A stretch of DNA of 55,167 nt, from NCBI GenBank assembly GCA_004561445.1, contig SFVX01000002.1, positions 1 to 55,167 of the forward strand, in the 5' to 3' direction. The notes beneath the pieces were generated by a model that did no database searches, was not told the origin of the DNA, and was given only the letters and a program-made list of their open reading frames with translations. Origin of the DNA: a bacterium. GTDB lineage: Bacteria; Patescibacteriota; Saccharimonadia; Saccharimonadales; Saccharimonadaceae. Within the stretch, counting starts at the first letter, position 1, and every line of letters begins with the position of its first letter. Both the position numbers and the translations under genes were made by a program. Below are positions 7,771 to 16,305 of this stretch, one piece after another.

Positions 7771-8259
7771 ATGGCTAAGAAAGTTTCCGTTCACAGCAAA
7801 TACAAAGGCATCATCGTTAGCAAGACCGAAATGAGAAAGCTCAATACAAGTCTTAAAGCGAAGATGAAAGATATTGCAGACCTCTTGATTGACCAACTCT
7901 CCTATATAGGTGAGGAATGTATCAGAATAGCAAGAGAGAGCGGAAGCTATAACGACATTACAGGCAATCTACGTTCGTCTATCGGGTATGTTATTCTGTA
8001 TGATGGGAAGCCTGTGGTAAGCGGAGCATCAAAGCAGTATTCGGGAAAGAAAGGCGAGGGAGAAGATGGACCTCCTGCCGCAGAAGCCTTACTTACGAGC
8101 TTACAAGCAAAATATCCTTGGGGCATCGTGCTTATAGTATGTGCAGGAATGAAATATGCGGCTTATGTTGAAGCGGTGCATCACAAAGATGTATTGACTT
8201 CGGCAGAGATTAAATCAGAAGCTCTCGCTAAACAACTCTTAAAAGGATTGGTAGAATAA
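7771..8259 (+). CDS. putative neck / HK97 gp10-like tail-joining protein
   Basis: 162 residues. Starts one base after the preceding stop and overlaps the next gene by one base. Basic N-terminus and the pattern of HK97 gp10-like neck proteins: a long helix (ADLLIDQLSYIGEECIRIARE), a glycine-rich turn (YNDITGNLRSSIGYVILYDG) and an ATPWGIVL-like strand before KYAAYVEAVHHKDVLTSA. TGNLRSSIGY followed by YAAYVE is typical of this family. It likely joins the tail to the head. Confidence 0.7.
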   Translation: MAKKVSVHSKYKGIIVSKTEMRKLNTSLKAKMKDIADLLIDQLSYIGEECIRIARESGSYNDITGNLRSSIGYVILYDGKPVVSGASKQYSGKKGEGEDGPPAAEALLTSLQAKYPWGIVLIVCAGMKYAAYVEAVHHKDVLTSAEIKSEALAKQLLKGLVE

Positions 8260-8669
8260 TGGCAGTAAAAACAGAACAGCAGATAGAAAGGGATTTCTAT
8301 TCCTTCATCAAAGGGAGCAATCTTGGTGCAGCCATCAAAGGCAAAATTTATCGCTCTGAGATGCGTCCTAACGATGCTAAGACCGAAGATTTGGTAGTTA
8401 AGTATCTCGCAGGTATTGATGAACAAATTCAATCGGGTGTTGTCATTCTGAATATCTATGTGCCTGATATTGCCTACCAAGATGGGCGCAAGGTTATTGA
8501 CCATAAGCGTATAGGAGAGCTTCAGGAAATCGTTAATGAGTTCGTGAATAGCAATGAGAATACCGAGTATTGGATGCAGACTGATACCACTCCTACTACA
8601 ATGAAGAATGAAGATATAGAGCAGCATTTCATTTATGTGAGAATTAAATTTAATCGTATAACCGTATAA
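8259..8669 (+). CDS. putative tail terminator / completion protein
   Basis: 136 residues. Overlaps the preceding gene by one base and lies before the tail tube gene, the usual position of the tail terminator (gpU-like). Sequence: helix, then KIYRSEMRPNDAKTEDLVVKYLAG, then a central strand (GVVILNIYVPDI), HKRIGELQEIVNEFV and HFIYVRIKFNRITV, a size and secondary-structure order consistent with a gpU-like fold. No clear motif; inferred from synteny. Confidence 0.55.
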   Translation: MAVKTEQQIERDFYSFIKGSNLGAAIKGKIYRSEMRPNDAKTEDLVVKYLAGIDEQIQSGVVILNIYVPDIAYQDGRKVIDHKRIGELQEIVNEFVNSNENTEYWMQTDTTPTTMKNEDIEQHFIYVRIKFNRITV

Positions 8670-8681
8670 ATCAAAAAGATT

Positions 8682-9200
8682 ATGGCTAAGAAAATTGTAA
8701 TGTCGTGGTCAAAGTGCAAGATTGAGGTTGGCAAGACAGGCGATAATGACGCTATGGCTACCCAACTCTCTGATGTTGGCACTATCAATGATAAATCTAC
8801 TACCCTTGCTACTGAGGATGGCGAAACGCTGACTGCAACGGCAACAGGCGGCATCGTGGTCGCAGAGGAAGAGGGAGAGCCTGTAGTGACCATCACCACT
8901 CGTGTAAAGGAGATGGACTTCGATAAAGAGAAGATGTTCACAGGTGCAGAGGTTAGCTCCGATAGCAACGAGCTTACGGTCAAGACCAACGTGGTATCTG
9001 ATGACTTCTCTGTGAAGCTCACTCCAAAGAATGTTGGTGCTATCGGCATCAAGGCACGCAGAACTCACGTATCATTCCGTCCTGGTTCTTCGGAAGAGGA
9101 AGGTTCGTATGTTGACCTTACGTTCAAAATCCTCGCTTGTGCAGACGGTGAGCTGTATAAGAAGTTCCGAGTAACCGCTGACGATTGGGCTTCTGCTTAA
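8682..9200 (+). CDS. major tail tube protein
   Basis: 172 residues, immediately before the tail chaperone and tape measure genes. Beta-rich, with MSWSKCKIEVGKTGDNDAMA at the start, a repeat-like stretch of threonines and valines (TLATEDGETLTATATGG), and a C-terminal strand region (YVDLTFKILACADGELYKKFRVTADDW). This fits a siphovirus tube protein that polymerises around the tape measure. Assignment is by order and composition. Confidence 0.7.
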   Translation: MAKKIVMSWSKCKIEVGKTGDNDAMATQLSDVGTINDKSTTLATEDGETLTATATGGIVVAEEEGEPVVTITTRVKEMDFDKEKMFTGAEVSSDSNELTVKTNVVSDDFSVKLTPKNVGAIGIKARRTHVSFRPGSSEEEGSYVDLTFKILACADGELYKKFRVTADDWASA

Positions 9201-9253
9201 TTAGGTCTGAGGTAGAAAGATTGGATAACTGACGTGTGGAAAGACACCCCTTT

Positions 9254-9276
9254 GCTGTTCGGGAGGAGAGAACAGC
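9254..9276 (+). other. hairpin upstream of the tRNA gene
   Basis: GCTGTTC (9254-9260), 9-nt loop, GAACAGC (9270-9276). Perfect 7-bp stem ending 4 nt before the tRNA. No T-run follows, so a processing signal for the tRNA or part of a mosaic junction is more likely than a terminator. Confidence 0.45.
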
Positions 9277-9280
9277 TTAT

Positions 9281-9353
9281 AGTGGGATGGAGCAGTTGGC
9301 AGCTCGCTACACTCATAATGTAGAGGTCGGGGGTTCGAGTCCCTCTCCCGCAA
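9281..9353 (+). tRNA. tRNA with CAT anticodon (tRNA-Met or tRNA-Ile2)
   Basis: Clear cloverleaf of 73 nt. D arm GAGC-AGTTGGCA-GCTC; anticodon arm CTACA-CTCATAA-TGTAG with CAT at 9314-9316; T arm with loop TTCGAGT and stem GGGGG/CCCTC; acceptor AGTGGGA/TCCCGCA with a mismatch at the first pair and one G-U. CCA is not encoded. The mismatch at position 1-72 is the only flaw. I cannot tell elongator Met from lysidine-modified Ile by eye; the anticodon stem lacks the three G-C pairs of an initiator. It lies between the tail tube and tail chaperone genes. Confidence 0.85.
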
Positions 9354-9369
9354 CAAAATTTATTTTGTT

Positions 9370-9885
9370 ATGGATAACACTATTGAGAATTTAGTCGCTT
9401 CTGCTATTCTCGAAAAGGATATTGCAGAAATGGATATAGACGGAAAGGTATATAAGATTGCCCCTCCGTCTATTGCTACATTGATACTCGTATCTGAGAT
9501 TATATCTCATTTTCCTATCGTAGAGCAAGATGTTCCGAAAGAAAAGGTGCTTTACTATGTACTGCACTATGCAAAGCAATTCAGCGCATTAGGAGAGCTT
9601 GTAGCTATACTTATTCTTGGAGCTAAGGGGTTGGTGGAAGAGCGAGTTGAGATAACCGAAAAACGCTATCTATTCGGTCTTATTCGCAGAAAGCAAGAGC
9701 GAAAGATTTTGGTAGATAAAAAAGCAGAGCTTGCAAAGATTATATTAGAAAATGTAAGTCCTACCAAGCTGTTCGATATAGTGGTCAAGCGTCTCAATAA
9801 ATTAGAGATAACGAGTTTTTTCGCCATTACCACTTCCCTGTCAGAGGCAAACATTCTGAAACCGACAAAGGAAGTGGCGCACTAA
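9370..9885 (+). CDS. tail assembly chaperone, short (G) form
   Basis: 171 residues; directly before the tape measure gene, where lambda G/GT-type chaperones lie. Begins MDNTIENLVASAILEKDIAEMDIDGKVYKIAPPSIATLILVSEI, a pattern common in Bacteroidales phage chaperones. The gene contains a canonical -1 slippery heptamer T_TTT_TTC at 9816-9822 in the correct phase, and the -1 frame is open from 9801 to a stop at 10116-10118. The unshifted product ends at 9885. Chaperones of this type coat the tape measure during tail assembly. Confidence 0.75.
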   Translation: MDNTIENLVASAILEKDIAEMDIDGKVYKIAPPSIATLILVSEIISHFPIVEQDVPKEKVLYYVLHYAKQFSALGELVAILILGAKGLVEERVEITEKRYLFGLIRRKQERKILVDKKAELAKIILENVSPTKLFDIVVKRLNKLEITSFFAITTSLSEANILKPTKEVAH

Positions 9886-10118
9886 ACGATAGCATTTGGG
9901 CGACAGTACTTGGGATTGCTAAGATATTCGGAGTTTCAGAGAAATATGCACTATACGATATATCATATCTCAATGCCATAATGTATAGCAGAGCTGTGCC
10001 GATGCCTAATGATAAGAGCGAAGTTGATAGACCTCTTTTCGATGAGAGTAAAGATGCTTGCAATCCTGATTTATTCACCAACGAAACTTTTGATAACGAA
10101 GAAATTGTAAGGATATGA
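9370..10118 (+). CDS. tail assembly chaperone, long (GT) form by -1 frameshift
   Basis: Frameshift product: frame of 9370 to 9822, then the -1 frame from 9822 to the stop at 10116-10118, about 249 residues in total. The added 98 residues (beginning RHYHFPVRGKHSETD, then SGALNDSIWATVLGIAKIF) are protein-like and have no usable start codon of their own near 9822. The stop TGA overlaps the tape measure's ATG (ATGA at 10115), an arrangement expected only if this frame is translated. Joint production of G and GT forms is known for many siphoviruses; here it is read from the sequence but not measured. Confidence 0.75.
9816..9822 (+). promoter_or_regulatory. programmed -1 frameshift slippery heptamer
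   Basis: T_TTT_TTC in the phase X_XXY_YYZ relative to the gene starting at 9370. A second possible slip site (A_AAG at 9867-9870) lies downstream, but the heptamer is the canonical form. Confidence 0.7.
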
Positions 10119-13100
10119 AAGAAGAGGATGGAACTTTAAGGTTTGGCACTGCAATCGATATGTCGGGCTTCGAGGAAGGTATGAATAATATCGAGCAGAA
10201 GGTGTCAGCTATCGGGGATAATGTGCAATCTGAGAGCGCACGAATTTCCGAGATGCTGAACCATATTCCTGATGTAGATATTAACTTCATCACGAACGCA
10301 TCTCAATCTCTTTCTACCATAGGTCAAGCATTTGCACAGATAGATAGTGTTGTCGATGAGAATAAAGCTGCTATACGAGAGCTTGAAGCGGAATATGAGC
10401 GTCTTTCTAACGTAAGTGCAACAGACGATGCAGAGGTTCAGCTTCTAAATCAGCAGAAGCAGGCTATACAAGAGAATATAGCCTTGCGACAGCAGATTAT
10501 CGCAGAAGCCGAAAAGACCGCTGATGCACTCGCTCAGACAGAACAAGGACTTCGTGCAGAAAGTGAGACTGTTGTATCTTCTGCTACTACCATACGAGAG
10601 CAGTTAGGAGCTATCGGTGCAGAATGCGAAAAGCACGAAGCTGTAATTGCTAAACTACAGCAAGAGAGCCAAAATCTATTATCGAAGATGAGTAAAGCCT
10701 ATTCATCGGGTGATGATAGTGAATATATCAAACTAAAGCAGAAGAGAGATGCCATAGAGAAGGAGATTTCATCACGAAAGAAATCCCTTAATGAGCTTCG
10801 TAAACAATCTAATGCGTTAGAACAAGAGGCATCAAAAATTGAAAGCACTACCAATAAGACCAAGACCAACACCCAAGAGACAGAGAAGAATACTCAGAAG
10901 CAAGCTTCTCTCCGTCAGAGACTTCGTGAGCTTAAAATAGAGTTGGTTGAGATGGAGGCAGCAGGTCAGCGTGGAACAGCACAATATAAGGCTTTGCAAG
11001 AAGAAGCTGCACGATTGACCGATGCTTGGGGAGATGCTCAGGCACAAGCGAATATCCTTGCCAATGACCAACGAGGAATGCAGGGAATTATCTCAGGATT
11101 GACAGGATTATCGGGAGCTTTCTCAGCAGCGCAAGGTGCAGTGGCTTTATTCTCGGGAGAGAATGAAGAGCTTCAAAAGGTGATGCTAAAAGTTCAGAGC
11201 TTGATGGCTATCACTATGGGATTGCAGCAGGTTCAGCAGACTCTCAATAAGGATAGCGCATTTACTCTTGTTACTCTTAACGGACTGAAAGAATGGTGGA
11301 ATAAGCTACTTGCAATCGGAGCAGGAGAGCAGGCTGCCGAAACCGCTACTACCGTTGCAGCAACAGGAGCAGAGGTAGCTAATACTACTTCTATTGCTGC
11401 AAATACCGCAGCAAAACAAGCCAATGCAGCAGCATCTACTGCAAGCACAGCAGCCACAGGAGCTAATACGGCAGGTCAGGTGGTAAATACAGGTGCAGCC
11501 GTAGCAGGAACAGCAGCAAATATCGGTCTTGCAGGAGCTTTTAGAATGGTAGGAGCTGCCATAAAGTCTATACCTGTATTTGGATGGATTGCAGCAGCTA
11601 TTGGGGCTATTATAAGCGTTATCTCTCATTTCATATCCAAAGCTAATGAAGCAGATAAGGAGCTTGAAGAGCACGAGAAGATGCTTGAAGAAGGTCGTAA
11701 GGCATACGCAAAGGCTTCTGTTGAGATTTCTGATTATATTACCAAGATTGACAAGTTTAATGGCACTAAAGCTCAAGAAAAGAAACTTGTTGAAGAGCTG
11801 AACCAAAAATATGGTTCGGCAATGGGTTATTATAGCTCTCTTGCAGAATGGAAGAAAGTCCTGAAAGAGAAAGGAGAGGCATATTGTCAAATGCTTCTAA
11901 AAGAAGCAGAAGCACAGGCTATTCTTAACAAATATACGGAGGCTTTTATTGCTTTGCACGAAGTAAGAGATAAAGCAGCCGCAGGAGAGTATGACCATTG
12001 GTATAATACTAAAGCAGGAGACGAAAAAAATAGAAAGAAAAAGATACAAGAAGCAGAAGGAGAAGCTACTAAATGGCTTGAGCGTTATAAAGCAACTATG
12101 CGTGAAGCTCAGACCATACGAGATAATTTTGACTTAAACCCTCATATTGACCCTGCAACTATCACTCCGAAAGGAGGAAAAGGAGGAAGCGGTGGAGTTA
12201 AATTCGATGCCAAAGCAGCAGCTCGTGAATACAAGAAGATTTATAACGAGTATATTAACGATATTAAGAGCTTTATAAAGGATGCCAATGCTAAGATAAC
12301 AGAGCAAGAAATCGAAGCATCAGGAGAAGGTCTTATACGAGAGCTGAATGACATAAGATACTCTACCTATCAGAAAGAACAAGCGTGGAAGCAGCAGCTC
12401 CGTCAGCTTGCAGAGATACGCAGGAATGCTATCAAAGAGCAATACATGACAGGTAAAGGTCATACTGAAGATACGTGGGAGCAGACCGCAGAAAGCAAGA
12501 AGAGTCTCGATGATTATGTCAATGAACTTCTGTATAATGCGGATGGCACTCAGACAGAAATTGCCAAGAAATACTTCGAGGTATTGCAGGGCATCACCGA
12601 CCAAGGAGAGAAACAAATCTTAAATACCCGACAGAAATACTATGATGAGTGGGTAAAAGAATATGGAACTACCGCACAGAAGATTGCTCTCTTGCAGCGT
12701 CAGCAGATTATCGAAATGAATAATGTACCCGATGAGTTTAAGATGGCTGTATTTGATGCCTTCAATAAGCAGATGGAACAGCTTCAAACGGCAGATTTCA
12801 AAACATCTATAAATTGGGACAATGTATTCGGTAATCTCGATGAGCAGTCGTTACAATCTCTTGAATATACATTGGATAAGGTCAAGACATATTTCAGAAG
12901 AGCAAAAGATGAAATGAGTACCGAAGAGATTAAAGATTTTCAGGAAGCAATCGCAAAGATGGAAAATGAGATTGCGTCCCGAAATCCCTTTGCAGCTTTT
13001 CATAAATCTCTGAAAGATATAAGTGCAGCTAAAACCGAGTTTATTGATGCGATGAACTCTTGGAGGGATGCACAGCTCGACCTCACTCAAAAACAAGCAG

Positions 13101-14785
13101 AGTATAATGATGCTTTGCAGCTAAAGAATGATTTGCAAAATCAGGTTGACGAAGGAACTCTATCAGAAGATAGTCAAGAGTACAAAGATGCGGTTGATAA
13201 ACTTGCTTCTGCTCAGATAAATCTCAATAATGCCACCAAGAAAGTCAATACAGAAGAGCAGAGAACTCTCAATGCTCGGAATAATCTAACTTCTTCCTAT
13301 AAGACCTTTGCAAATCAGCTTAAAAATGTAGGAGGAGTAGTAAAAGACCTCGGAGGAAAAGCTAAGAACCTTGCAGAGGCTTTTGGAAGCGATGTCGCAG
13401 GTGGCATCGGTAAGTCTATTGATTTCATAGATGAGGTTCTGAGTGCAACTTCTGATGTTATTTCTGCTATTGGAGATGTAGGAAAAAGTGTAGCCAAAGG
13501 AGTAGGCTCGACCGTAGAAGCGACTTCTCAGGGAGCGACAGCAGCGGCAGCAGCAGGAGCATCCGCTATATCTACTATAGAGAAAGCATCGGTAATTCTT
13601 GCAGTAATATCAGCAGCTTTGCAGATTGCAACGGCTATTGCAAATCTCTTTAACAACGATGAAGAGAAGCAGAAAGAAATTGAGAACTTGCAAAGAAGAA
13701 TAGACCAACTTCAATGGGAGCTTGATAATGCAGAAGCTACTCGATTGAGAGATAGATATGGCGATGCACAGCAAAGGGTCATTGCTCTTTATAAAGAAGC
13801 AGAGGCAGAGATATTAAAGCTACATCAAGCTACATTGCAGTATTATGGCTCTTGGGCTACTTGGATTGGAAGATGTATCTACCAAAACGAGATAATGCAG
13901 AAAAGCATTAAGAAGATTGCGGATGAATACGCAAAACTTGATTATACCGCTGACAAAGCTCTTGGCTCAAAGAAGTATGATGAAGCTCGTAAACAGCTTG
14001 AAAATCTTGCAGAGCAGCAGATATTGTTGCAAAAGCAGATAAACGAAGAGGATAGCAAGAAAAAGACCGACCACGGCAAGATAGAAGAGTGGCAGCGTCA
14101 GATGCAGGAGAATGCTCAGGAGATGGTCAATATCATCAACGAGATGGTTGAGGATATTATCGGCTACTCAGCGGAAGATTTGGCAAAAGAACTCGGTGAT
14201 GCTTTTGTTGAAGCATTCAAAGAAGGAGAAGATGCTGCACAGGCTTGGAAAGAAAAGGTAGATGATATTGTTTCCGACATCATCAAAAGAATGATGATAC
14301 AAGAACTGCTTGAAAAACCTATAGGAAGCATATTCGATAAATACCGAAAGAAATGGTTTGGTGATGATGGAGTATTCAGAGGTTTTGATGCAGTAAACGG
14401 AAGTATGGCTGATTTTGCATCGGAGCTAAATGCTCTTGTCGATGGTTTCTCTGCAAGTTTCGATAACCTACCCGAAGAGCTTAAACAATACTTCTTAGGA
14501 GATGTAGAACGTGAAGGAACAAGCAGAGGTATCGCCACAGCATCGCAAGAAAGCGTAGATGAAAACAACGCTCGCTTGACTACCATTCAGGAACATACAT
14601 ATACGCTCGTTCAAGGAATGGGTGAGCTGAATAGAACAAGCTCTGCTATTCTTGATAAGGTAACTAATATCGACAAGAATACCTCAGAAGCAAACACCAA
14701 GCTCGACACGATGAGCAAGAGCGTGAAAGATATTAAAGATACCGTAGATGATATATCTACGAGAGGAATTAAAATTAAATCCTGA
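10115..14785 (+). CDS. tail tape measure protein
   Basis: 1556 residues, the second longest gene here. N-terminal two-fifths is a long coiled coil rich in Gln, Glu and Lys (to about residue 320). A hydrophobic Gly/Ala-rich region (about 320-520), including a segment GLAGAFRMVGAAIKSIPVFGWIAAAIGAIISVISHF, could cross the membrane during DNA ejection. More coiled coil follows, then a second Ala-rich stretch (about 1120-1180) and a helical C-terminus ending in DKVTNIDKNTSEANTKLDTM. Sets tail length and is shaped by the chaperones just upstream. By length, a tail of roughly 230 nm would be expected from the usual 0.15 nm per residue. ATG overlaps the stop of the frameshifted chaperone. Confidence 0.95.
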   Translation: MKEEDGTLRFGTAIDMSGFEEGMNNIEQKVSAIGDNVQSESARISEMLNHIPDVDINFITNASQSLSTIGQAFAQIDSVVDENKAAIRELEAEYERLSNVSATDDAEVQLLNQQKQAIQENIALRQQIIAEAEKTADALAQTEQGLRAESETVVSSATTIREQLGAIGAECEKHEAVIAKLQQESQNLLSKMSKAYSSGDDSEYIKLKQKRDAIEKEISSRKKSLNELRKQSNALEQEASKIESTTNKTKTNTQETEKNTQKQASLRQRLRELKIELVEMEAAGQRGTAQYKALQEEAARLTDAWGDAQAQANILANDQRGMQGIISGLTGLSGAFSAAQGAVALFSGENEELQKVMLKVQSLMAITMGLQQVQQTLNKDSAFTLVTLNGLKEWWNKLLAIGAGEQAAETATTVAATGAEVANTTSIAANTAAKQANAAASTASTAATGANTAGQVVNTGAAVAGTAANIGLAGAFRMVGAAIKSIPVFGWIAAAIGAIISVISHFISKANEADKELEEHEKMLEEGRKAYAKASVEISDYITKIDKFNGTKAQEKKLVEELNQKYGSAMGYYSSLAEWKKVLKEKGEAYCQMLLKEAEAQAILNKYTEAFIALHEVRDKAAAGEYDHWYNTKAGDEKNRKKKIQEAEGEATKWLERYKATMREAQTIRDNFDLNPHIDPATITPKGGKGGSGGVKFDAKAAAREYKKIYNEYINDIKSFIKDANAKITEQEIEASGEGLIRELNDIRYSTYQKEQAWKQQLRQLAEIRRNAIKEQYMTGKGHTEDTWEQTAESKKSLDDYVNELLYNADGTQTEIAKKYFEVLQGITDQGEKQILNTRQKYYDEWVKEYGTTAQKIALLQRQQIIEMNNVPDEFKMAVFDAFNKQMEQLQTADFKTSINWDNVFGNLDEQSLQSLEYTLDKVKTYFRRAKDEMSTEEIKDFQEAIAKMENEIASRNPFAAFHKSLKDISAAKTEFIDAMNSWRDAQLDLTQKQAEYNDALQLKNDLQNQVDEGTLSEDSQEYKDAVDKLASAQINLNNATKKVNTEEQRTLNARNNLTSSYKTFANQLKNVGGVVKDLGGKAKNLAEAFGSDVAGGIGKSIDFIDEVLSATSDVISAIGDVGKSVAKGVGSTVEATSQGATAAAAAGASAISTIEKASVILAVISAALQIATAIANLFNNDEEKQKEIENLQRRIDQLQWELDNAEATRLRDRYGDAQQRVIALYKEAEAEILKLHQATLQYYGSWATWIGRCIYQNEIMQKSIKKIADEYAKLDYTADKALGSKKYDEARKQLENLAEQQILLQKQINEEDSKKKTDHGKIEEWQRQMQENAQEMVNIINEMVEDIIGYSAEDLAKELGDAFVEAFKEGEDAAQAWKEKVDDIVSDIIKRMMIQELLEKPIGSIFDKYRKKWFGDDGVFRGFDAVNGSMADFASELNALVDGFSASFDNLPEELKQYFLGDVEREGTSRGIATASQESVDENNARLTTIQEHTYTLVQGMGELNRTSSAILDKVTNIDKNTSEANTKLDTMSKSVKDIKDTVDDISTRGIKIKS

Positions 14786-14786
14786 T

Positions 14787-15275
14787 ATGAGAGAATTAAT
14801 TAAAGAGATACAGAAGAAGTGGGCAGAAGTCAAGTTGAAAGCCCAACGAGAATGTGAGAATAATGCTCGCTATGATATGGCGAGCAAGCTATCTCTTTGC
14901 TCGATGTTCCGAGGGGATGAAGATTTGGAAGCCTTATGCGCTCTGATGTTCACTCCACAGGGAGCAGAGTTCTTGACAACCTATAATTTTCCCGACCTAT
15001 CTACATTCCGAAAATTCAAGAGATACCATCCTGAGAGATATGGTATCTATATAGATAGTGGGAAAATTGCGATTTCCGAGCCTAAAAAGGCTTTCTTGGT
15101 AGGTAATACCATTGCAACGATAAAATGCGAAGAGACCGCAGGAAATCGCATAATAGCGATGTGTGGAGCGACTGCCACAATATATGCTTCGGGATATTCT
15201 GTAGTAAAAATCGAGAAAGATAGTCAATCCAAAGTTTCATATACGATTAACGACCACGCTAAGGTATTGTTATGA
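14787..15275 (+). CDS. hypothetical tail-associated protein (162 aa)
   Basis: Starts at the ATG at 14787, 2 bases after the tape measure stop. N-terminal helix (MRELIKEIQKKWAEVKLKAQ), then a compact region, then a beta-rich repeat-like C-terminus (GNTIATIKCEETAGNRIIAMCGATATIYASGYSVV). Overlaps the Dit gene by four bases (ATGA type). Position between tape measure and Dit suggests a baseplate or tail-tip role; no family recognised. Confidence 0.6.
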   Translation: MRELIKEIQKKWAEVKLKAQRECENNARYDMASKLSLCSMFRGDEDLEALCALMFTPQGAEFLTTYNFPDLSTFRKFKRYHPERYGIYIDSGKIAISEPKKAFLVGNTIATIKCEETAGNRIIAMCGATATIYASGYSVVKIEKDSQSKVSYTINDHAKVLL

Positions 15276-16294
15276 GAGGAGAAGGGAAGCTATTCATAGA
15301 TGGTAAGGACGCACTATTGGTTTATGGTGTTTTCGTAGAAGATGGGGGATATAAATCTCTCATTCAGATGCCCTCGTTCAAAAAGATTAGTACTACCGAG
15401 TGGCCTGAATATGATGGAGAAGAAATCGACCTCACAGAACCTGTATTGGATAGCAAGACATTCTCTATGCAATTTTGCATTGTCAATGTCGATTATGCAG
15501 AGATATTGTTTGATGAACTTGCTACAGGTGCTTACCATATTTTTGAGTTTAGAGATATAGGCAAGTCTTATAAATTACGGCTCACTCAGAATGGTTCATT
15601 TTCTTCTTTCATAAAGCTCGGTAAACTCACATTATCCTTTGCTGATGATTTTCCTGAAATACCCGAAGGAACGCACTATAAATATGGGAAATCGGGAGTC
15701 CGTCAATTCGGATATGAGCTTGATGGTATAGACTTCTCTCAATTCGGTTCGTTCGTACTGAAAGGTAGCGATGATGCAATCAGGAAAGCTCCTAATGTAC
15801 GTTCTAATCTATCGGTAGATAGTGCATCTTTATCGGGATTGATATATGATGATTATTATGTCAATTTCAAGTCTAAAGATGTAGCTCTAAAGATACTAAT
15901 TAATGCAGATAGTATCGATGAATTTTGGAAGCGATGGAATAGTCTTTTTGCTATCGTATTGAAACCTGAGGCAAGGTCATTTTATTTCTCGACTCTTGGG
16001 CACGAATATGAGTGCTATTATAAAAGCAACAGCGTGACCAAATTTGAGATAATGCAAAATGGTCATATTTGGTGCGAGTTTACTCTTACTCTCGTATTCT
16101 TCTCGTGTCGCCCTGTGGGTTCGGAACTTCTTCTCTCTACAGAAGATTTCGATTGGGTTATTACAGAAGAAGCCGAAGACCCTGCACGCATCAAGATACG
16201 ACCCAAAGGACATCTTGTATTGCTTATATCAGAAGATGGAGAGTATATCATTACAGAAGATGATAGTTCTCTTATATATTTCAATAATATCTAA
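15272..16294 (+). CDS. distal tail protein (Dit-like)
   Basis: 340 residues, between the tape measure and the large fibre genes. N-terminus (MRGEGKLFIDGKDALLVYGVFVEDGGYKSLIQMPSFKK) matches Dit proteins, which start with a strand such as INGKD and a ring domain. The C-terminal half (about 230-340) contains LVFFSCRP and a beta domain. Dit forms the hexameric hub at the tail tip on which the tail fibres sit. The family call is by N-terminal pattern and order. ATG overlaps the preceding stop. Confidence 0.7.
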   Translation: MRGEGKLFIDGKDALLVYGVFVEDGGYKSLIQMPSFKKISTTEWPEYDGEEIDLTEPVLDSKTFSMQFCIVNVDYAEILFDELATGAYHIFEFRDIGKSYKLRLTQNGSFSSFIKLGKLTLSFADDFPEIPEGTHYKYGKSGVRQFGYELDGIDFSQFGSFVLKGSDDAIRKAPNVRSNLSVDSASLSGLIYDDYYVNFKSKDVALKILINADSIDEFWKRWNSLFAIVLKPEARSFYFSTLGHEYECYYKSNSVTKFEIMQNGHIWCEFTLTLVFFSCRPVGSELLLSTEDFDWVITEEAEDPARIKIRPKGHLVLLISEDGEYIITEDDSSLIYFNNI

Positions 16295-16305
16295 ATAATT
16301 AAATT

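Noticed and set aside
9867..9870. A_AAG slip as the main frameshift site
   Set aside because: Possible, but the T_TTT_TTC heptamer at 9816-9822 is the canonical signal and the -1 frame is already open there.
11306..11890. 194-aa leftward frame rich in Cys and Ser
   Set aside because: Shadow of Ala/Gln-rich tape measure codons on the other strand.
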